A stretch of DNA of 9,763 nt from an uncultured Lachnospiraceae bacterium (GTDB taxonomy: Bacteria > Bacillota > Clostridia > Lachnospirales > Lachnospiraceae), in assembly GCA_902473545.1 (NCBI GenBank), contig CABRSG010000070.1:1-9763 (forward strand), written 5' to 3'. A model generated the notes under the pieces. The model was not told where the DNA came from, did not search any database, and worked only from the letters and a program-made list of their open reading frames with translations. Each line of letters begins with the position of its first letter. Position 1 is the stretch's first letter. Of this stretch, positions 6,713-9,763 are shown piece by piece. Made by a program: the position numbers and the translations under genes.

Positions 6713-6713
6713 G

Positions 6714-6742
6714 TTGCTCTTTTTATAGAATGGAGTTATACT
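6714..6742 (+). promoter_or_regulatory. Predicted sigma-A promoter of glgA
   Basis: TTGCTC (6714-6719) and TATACT (6737-6742) are separated by 17 bases, placed directly after the preceding terminator. Transcription would start near 6749, leaving a leader of about 29 bases before the ATG at 6778. The -35 is weak but position and spacing are good. Confidence 0.5.
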
Positions 6743-6777
6743 TAAATATATTATTACAATTTTTACGGGAGGTTTTC

Positions 6778-8214
6778 ATGAAGAAGGTACTTTTTGTGGC
6801 ATCGGAGGGTGTTCCGTTTATCAAGACCGGCGGATTGGCAGATGTAGTGGGTTCTCTGCCGAAATATCTCAGCAAGGAAGAGTTTGACGTGCGTGTGATT
6901 CTTCCGAAATACCTGTGTATGCGCGAGGATTTAAAAGAGAGTCTGAATTATGTGTCTCATTTTTATATGGATCTTGGCTGGAGAAGCCAGTATGTGGGAA
7001 TCCTGGAGACGGTGTACGACGGCATCCAGTTCTATTTTATCGACAACGAATACTACTTTGCGGGCATGAAGCCGTATGGAAATATTTATGAGGATATCGA
7101 GAAATTTGCATTTTTCTCGAAGGCGGCGCTGTCGGCGCTTCCGGTGATCGGCTTCCAGCCGGATATCGTGCACTGCCACGACTGGCAGACCGGACTGATC
7201 CCGGTATTTTTAAAGGATAAGTTCCGTGAGGGCGAGTTCTTCGCAAACATGAAGTCGATCATGACGATACACAACCTGAAATTCCAGGGCGTGTGGGATA
7301 TGAACACCGTGAAAAACATCACGGGACTGCCGGATTATTACTTCACGCCGGACAAGCTGGAGGCATACGGAGACGCAAACTATCTCAAGGGCGGTCTGGT
7401 ATATGCCGATGCGCTCACCACGGTAAGCCCGACGTATGCAGAGGAAATCAAGACGCCGTTCTACGGGGAAAATCTGGACGGTCTGATGAAGGCGCGTGCG
7501 CATGATCTGCGCGGCATCGTAAATGGGATCGATTATGAGGAATATAATCCGGAAACAGACAAAATGATCACGGCGAATTATAATGCGCGCAATTTCCGCA
7601 AGGAAAAGGTGAAAAATAAGATTGCTCTGCAGAAGGAGCTGGGACTTGCGCAGAACGAAAAAACGTTTATGATTGGTATCGTTTCCCGTCTGACTGACCA
7701 GAAGGGCTTCGATCTCATCAATTATATGATGGAAGAAATGTGCCAGCAGGATTGGCAGATCGTGGCGCTCGGCACCGGCGAGGAGCGCTATGAGAATATG
7801 TTCCGTCATTTTGCGTGGAAGTATCCGGACAAGGTGTCGGCAAATATTTACTACTCTGAGGCAATGTCTCACAAGGTATATGCGGCCTGTGATGCGTTCC
7901 TTATGCCGTCGCTCTTTGAGCCGTGCGGTCTGAGCCAGCTTATGAGCCTGCGGTACGGCACGCTCCCGATCGTGCGCGAGACGGGCGGGCTGAAGGATAC
8001 TGTGGAACCGTACAACGAGTACGAGGGCACCGGCACCGGCTTTAGTTTCCGAAATTACAATGCGCATGAAATGTACAACACCATACGTTATGCCCATTCT
8101 GTTTATGTGGACAAGAGACGTGAGTGGAACAGGCTGATCGACCGTGCGATGGCGGCGGACTTTTCCTGGAAGGCATCGGCGGATCAGTACGCGGAGCTGT
8201 ATAACTGGTTGTAA
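6778..8214 (+). CDS. glgA: Glycogen synthase (ADP-glucose type)
   Basis: The 478-residue enzyme adds glucose from ADP-glucose to growing glycogen in the cytoplasm (GT5 family). The N-terminal domain starts with the GT5 signature KTGGLADV (16-23), where the lysine contacts ADP-glucose. HCHDWQTG (132-139) and TIHNLKFQG follow in the same domain. The C-terminal domain has SRLTDQKG (303-310, R304 and K309 being the usual phosphate contacts) and SLFEPCGLSQL with catalytic E381. The length fits bacterial GlgA. The ATG at 6778 has GGGAGG (6767-6772) five bases upstream and starts the protein exactly at MKKVLFVASE; an in-frame upstream ATG at 6730 overlaps the promoter and is rejected. No other glycogen genes (glgB, C, D, P) lie in the window, so this gene appears to stand alone. 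Confidence 0.96.
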   Translation: MKKVLFVASEGVPFIKTGGLADVVGSLPKYLSKEEFDVRVILPKYLCMREDLKESLNYVSHFYMDLGWRSQYVGILETVYDGIQFYFIDNEYYFAGMKPYGNIYEDIEKFAFFSKAALSALPVIGFQPDIVHCHDWQTGLIPVFLKDKFREGEFFANMKSIMTIHNLKFQGVWDMNTVKNITGLPDYYFTPDKLEAYGDANYLKGGLVYADALTTVSPTYAEEIKTPFYGENLDGLMKARAHDLRGIVNGIDYEEYNPETDKMITANYNARNFRKEKVKNKIALQKELGLAQNEKTFMIGIVSRLTDQKGFDLINYMMEEMCQQDWQIVALGTGEERYENMFRHFAWKYPDKVSANIYYSEAMSHKVYAACDAFLMPSLFEPCGLSQLMSLRYGTLPIVRETGGLKDTVEPYNEYEGTGTGFSFRNYNAHEMYNTIRYAHSVYVDKRREWNRLIDRAMAADFSWKASADQYAELYNWL

Positions 8215-8236
8215 AAAATAAAATATGAATAGAAAA

Positions 8237-8292
8237 CCCTCCTTGGAGACATACTGGTAAAGTAACGATATGTTGACAAGGAGGGCTTTTTT
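8237..8292 (+). terminator. Terminator hairpin after glgA whose right arm is the ribosome binding site of the next gene
   Basis: CCCTCCTTG (8237-8245) pairs perfectly with CAAGGAGGG (8277-8285), followed by C and six T (8287-8292). A second inner stem, ACATA (8249-8253) with TATGT (8269-8273), lengthens the hairpin. The ATG of the coat gene follows the T-run directly at 8293, and AAGGAGGG in the right arm is its only ribosome binding site. The element should stop glgA transcripts and hide the site in any read-through RNA. The coat gene would then need transcripts starting inside the loop. A weak candidate for a sporulation (sigma-E-like) -10, CATACTGG (8250-8257), would start RNA near 8264, but this part is speculative. 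Confidence 0.75.
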
Positions 8293-8478
8293 ATGGCAGA
8301 ATTATCAGAACTTGATTTGCAGAACCTGCGCCATCTGATCGGCGGATTTTCCACCACACACTGTAAAATGACGGCGTATGCTTCTCAGGCAACCGACCCG
8401 GCAGTAAAGCAGTTTTTCCAGAAATCCGCGCAGAGCGCGATGGAATCTAAGCAGCAGCTTATGGGATTTTTACAGTAG
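8293..8478 (+). CDS. Small CotF-like spore coat protein
   Basis: A 61-residue protein predicted to be two helices, with HLIGGFSTTHCKMTAYASQA (residues 14-33) and a Gln-rich end (KQFFQKSAQSAMESKQQL). This pattern fits the Coat_F family (PF07875), whose Bacillus member CotF is a spore coat protein made in the mother cell. At 61 residues it is about one Coat_F module, far shorter than the roughly 160-residue CotF. The ribosome binding site AAGGAGGG (8278-8285) lies inside the terminator stem seven bases before the ATG. The stop codon TAG (8476-8478) overlaps the ribosome binding site of the next coat gene, so the pair is probably translated together. Family assignment is from remembered patterns, not a search. 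Confidence 0.75.
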   Translation: MAELSELDLQNLRHLIGGFSTTHCKMTAYASQATDPAVKQFFQKSAQSAMESKQQLMGFLQ

Positions 8479-8491
8479 GAGGGAAGCAAAC

Positions 8492-8743
8492 ATGGACGAG
8501 AAAACAATGGTATCCGATACTCTTGCAGGTATCAACGGCGAATTAGTGCGCTATGGCGAAATGATCCCGCAGACAGAAAACAAGGAGCTGAAACAGATGC
8601 TCAAACAGATCCGTAACCAGTGCGAGATGTCTCAGGAGGAGATCTTTCAGATCGCAAGAAGCAAGCAGTATTATGTTCCGGCGGCGAGGGCGACCGCGGA
8701 AGAGGTTGCGCACGTAAAATCCATTCTGACACAGATGGGCTAA
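8492..8743 (+). CDS. Second CotF-like spore coat protein
   Basis: An 83-residue, mostly helical protein. The central part (ELKQMLKQIRNQCEMSQEEI) and the ending with KQYYVPAARAT (about 61-71) are typical of CotF-like proteins (PF07875), where a YY-P-A motif follows the last long helix. It begins 13 bases after the first coat gene, with AGGAGGG (8477-8483) eight bases before the ATG, so the two form an operon. Together the pair looks like a two-gene version of a CotF-type protein and may act as partners in the coat, which is inference. No clear T-run terminator follows; a structured non-coding gap comes next. Confidence 0.75.
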   Translation: MDEKTMVSDTLAGINGELVRYGEMIPQTENKELKQMLKQIRNQCEMSQEEIFQIARSKQYYVPAARATAEEVAHVKSILTQMG

Positions 8744-8750
8744 GTCGGAA

Positions 8751-8816
8751 TCCCATTCGCGAAGCGAATCTTAAATGGATTTGCGGGGATTGCTGTGAAC
8801 GGAGTGAACAGCAATC
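8751..8816. repeat. Non-coding segment with two short inverted repeats after the coat genes
   Basis: ATTCGC-GAA-GCGAAT (8755-8769) is a perfect six-pair hairpin, and flanking AATCC and GGATT can add an outer stem. GATTGCTGT (8788-8796) pairs perfectly with ACAGCAATC (8808-8816) around an eleven-base loop, which also contains a GTGAAC direct repeat spaced by GGA. No T-run follows either one. The style resembles dispersed intergenic repeats of Lachnospiraceae genomes, but copy number cannot be seen here. It could also act as a transcript 3' end for the coat operon. Confidence 0.4.
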
Positions 8817-8866
8817 GGACGCGTAAGCATGACACAGCCGTTTCTGAAAGATGGGGCACGGCGGAA

Positions 8867-8910
8867 TATGACACAGGTTTCCCTTGCTTATTACGGAAAT
8901 CTGTGTCATA
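8867..8910. promoter_or_regulatory. Long inverted repeat overlapping a possible promoter of the secreted repeat protein
   Basis: A 16-base arm starting TATGACACAGG (8867-8882) pairs with the arm ending CTGTGTCATA (8895-8910), with one wobble and a twelve-base loop. A further direct copy of ATGACACAG lies upstream at 8829-8837. TTGCTT (8884-8889), 17 bases from CATACT (8907-8912) with TG at the extended position, is a possible promoter; its -35 sits in the loop and its -10 overlaps the right arm. The repeat could be an operator, or an RNA stem if transcription starts upstream. Neither role can be chosen from the sequence. Confidence 0.4.
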
Positions 8911-8956
8911 CTGTACATAGGTAAAGGAACTTTGCAAAAAAGGGGTTGTGGTTAAA

Positions 8957-9634
8957 ATGAAGAAAAAAACAGGGGTGTTTCTGGCATTGTTTTTGCTGCT
9001 CGCATTGATTCCTGTGATGACTGTAAACGCAGGCTTTCGCAGGGTAAAGGTGAAGGAGAATGGAACGTACCGTTATTATTACCGGTATTATACGTCAAAA
9101 ACAAAGTATTTAAAGGGAACAAAGACATCAAATAAAGCGGCAGCATACAAGCGCTGGGTATTTAAAAACATTAAGAGAAATGGAAAAACGGATACATATT
9201 GTTTCGATGAAAACGGCTATATGCAGGTGGGCTGGAGGAAGCTGACTACGAAAGCGGCGAAGGGTGTCTGGTACTGGTATTACTTTGACAACAGCGGACG
9301 GATGCTGAAAAATCGCACGAAAAACGGGCATTATCTGCAGAGCAATGGCAGGATGCTCACCAACGGCTGGCACGGCAGCACTTATTATGGAGATGACGGA
9401 AGCGCTGTGGCAGGCTACCGCGCGGACGTAAAAAGCGGTTTTAAAAAGACGAAAAAGGGCACAAAATACAGGCAGGCGGACGGCACCTATGCCCAGAAAA
9501 AGTGGGTGTGCATTAAGGACAGCCTGGGGAAATATTATTGGTACTATTTCTATAGCAGCGGCTATATGGCAAAAAATACCTGGGTAGGTTCGCGTCATGT
9601 GGACAAAAACGGACGGATGGATCAGCGGAAATGA
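8957..9634 (+). CDS. Secreted protein made of cell-wall-binding (choline-binding-like) repeats
   Basis: The 225-residue product starts with a signal peptide: MKKK, a hydrophobic stretch (about 7-23) and a likely cleavage after VNA (residue 25). The mature part consists of degenerate aromatic repeats of the cell-wall-binding type (PF01473/PF19127), seen as YCFDENGYMQVGW, YYFDNSGRMLKN, HYLQSNGRMLTNGW, KYRQADGTYAQKKW, YYFYSSGYMAKNTW and HVDKNGRM. Such repeats bind wall polymers and usually accompany an enzyme or adhesin domain, but none is present, so the role is unknown. It is very basic (many Lys and Arg). The ATG at 8957 is chosen, with AGGGG (8941-8945) rather far upstream (11 bases); an in-frame GTG at 8948 is too close to that site. 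The gene stands alone, with a terminator after it. Confidence 0.85.
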   Translation: MKKKTGVFLALFLLLALIPVMTVNAGFRRVKVKENGTYRYYYRYYTSKTKYLKGTKTSNKAAAYKRWVFKNIKRNGKTDTYCFDENGYMQVGWRKLTTKAAKGVWYWYYFDNSGRMLKNRTKNGHYLQSNGRMLTNGWHGSTYYGDDGSAVAGYRADVKSGFKKTKKGTKYRQADGTYAQKKWVCIKDSLGKYYWYYFYSSGYMAKNTWVGSRHVDKNGRMDQRK

Positions 9635-9646
9635 GATATGACAGTG

Positions 9647-9684
9647 GGCAGGAAAGCTTTTAAAGGTTTCCTGCCTGCTTTTTT
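9647..9684 (+). terminator. Intrinsic terminator of the cell-wall-binding repeat gene
   Basis: GGCAGGAAA (9647-9655) pairs perfectly with TTTCCTGCC (9667-9675) around an eleven-base loop. TGC and six T (9679-9684) follow. It begins 12 bases after the stop codon. Confidence 0.88.
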
Positions 9685-9763
9685 GCGTGGATTATGATAT
9701 ACAGGGAATTTTTGCGGGCGTTGTCATAACGTTCCTGTCAGACTTTTGCGGATACTCCGCACC
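9685..9763. other. Right edge of the window, no gene recognised
   Basis: These 79 bases after the last terminator carry no recognisable coding sequence or convincing promoter. A small hairpin, GCGGA-TAC-TCCGC (9748-9760), lies at the very end but has no T-run on either strand. It may belong to the leader or end of a gene outside the window. Confidence 0.4.

Noticed and set aside
7210..8097. Open frame of 295 residues on the minus strand
   Set aside because: It is the complement of glgA, whose catalytic motifs are complete on the plus strand.
8273..8278. TTGACA as the -35 of a promoter for the first coat gene
   Set aside because: The hexamer is perfect, but no -10 lies 16-18 bases downstream, and that position falls inside the coding sequence.
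9748..9760. Hairpin GCGGA-TAC-TCCGC at the right edge as a terminator
   Set aside because: No T-run follows on either strand, and the window ends three bases later.

Overview
The window looks like chromosomal DNA from a spore-forming Clostridia member (Bacillota), most likely a Lachnospiraceae species. The support is a Spo0A master regulator, two short CotF-type coat proteins, AGGAGG-type ribosome binding sites, a near-balanced base composition, and a TetM-like GTPase joined to a YacP/Rae1-type NYN nuclease, an arrangement I associate with that family. Genus cannot be told from the sequence alone. No rRNA, tRNA, CRISPR array, transposase or phage gene was seen.

Layout. The left edge (1-725, minus strand) is a partial multi-pass membrane protein of the CmpB/'ABC transporter type IV' family. 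It is divergent from everything else, which is all on the plus strand: a 73-residue DUF378 membrane protein (856-1077); a TetM/EF-G-like GTPase (from 1197) whose reading frame breaks near 2925-2930 and continues in another frame as its own C-terminus plus an NYN nuclease (to 3912); a beta-carbonic anhydrase (3992-4537); spo0A (4663-5460) behind a good sigma-A promoter and two tandem 0A boxes; a membrane-anchored metallophosphoesterase (5494-6696) ending in a terminator; glycogen synthase glgA (6778-8214) with its own promoter; a terminator-like hairpin that also contains the ribosome binding site of the next gene; two CotF-like coat genes (8293-8743); a structured non-coding gap with several hairpins; and a secreted protein built of cell-wall-binding repeats (8957-9634), ending in a terminator.

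How the parts relate. Spo0A controls entry into sporulation and the two coat proteins act late in that programme, so the right half has a sporulation flavour, with glycogen synthesis between them. The left half centres on a predicted ribosome-directed factor: a TetM-like GTPase that would bind near the ribosomal A site, fused to a relative of Rae1, which cleaves mRNA on the ribosome. In this sequence the fusion is interrupted by what looks like an 8-base loss. It is the most interesting object in the window. Its ribosome binding site lies in the right arm of a long hairpin whose left side overlaps a predicted promoter. A similar layout (ribosome binding site inside a stem) recurs before the first coat gene.
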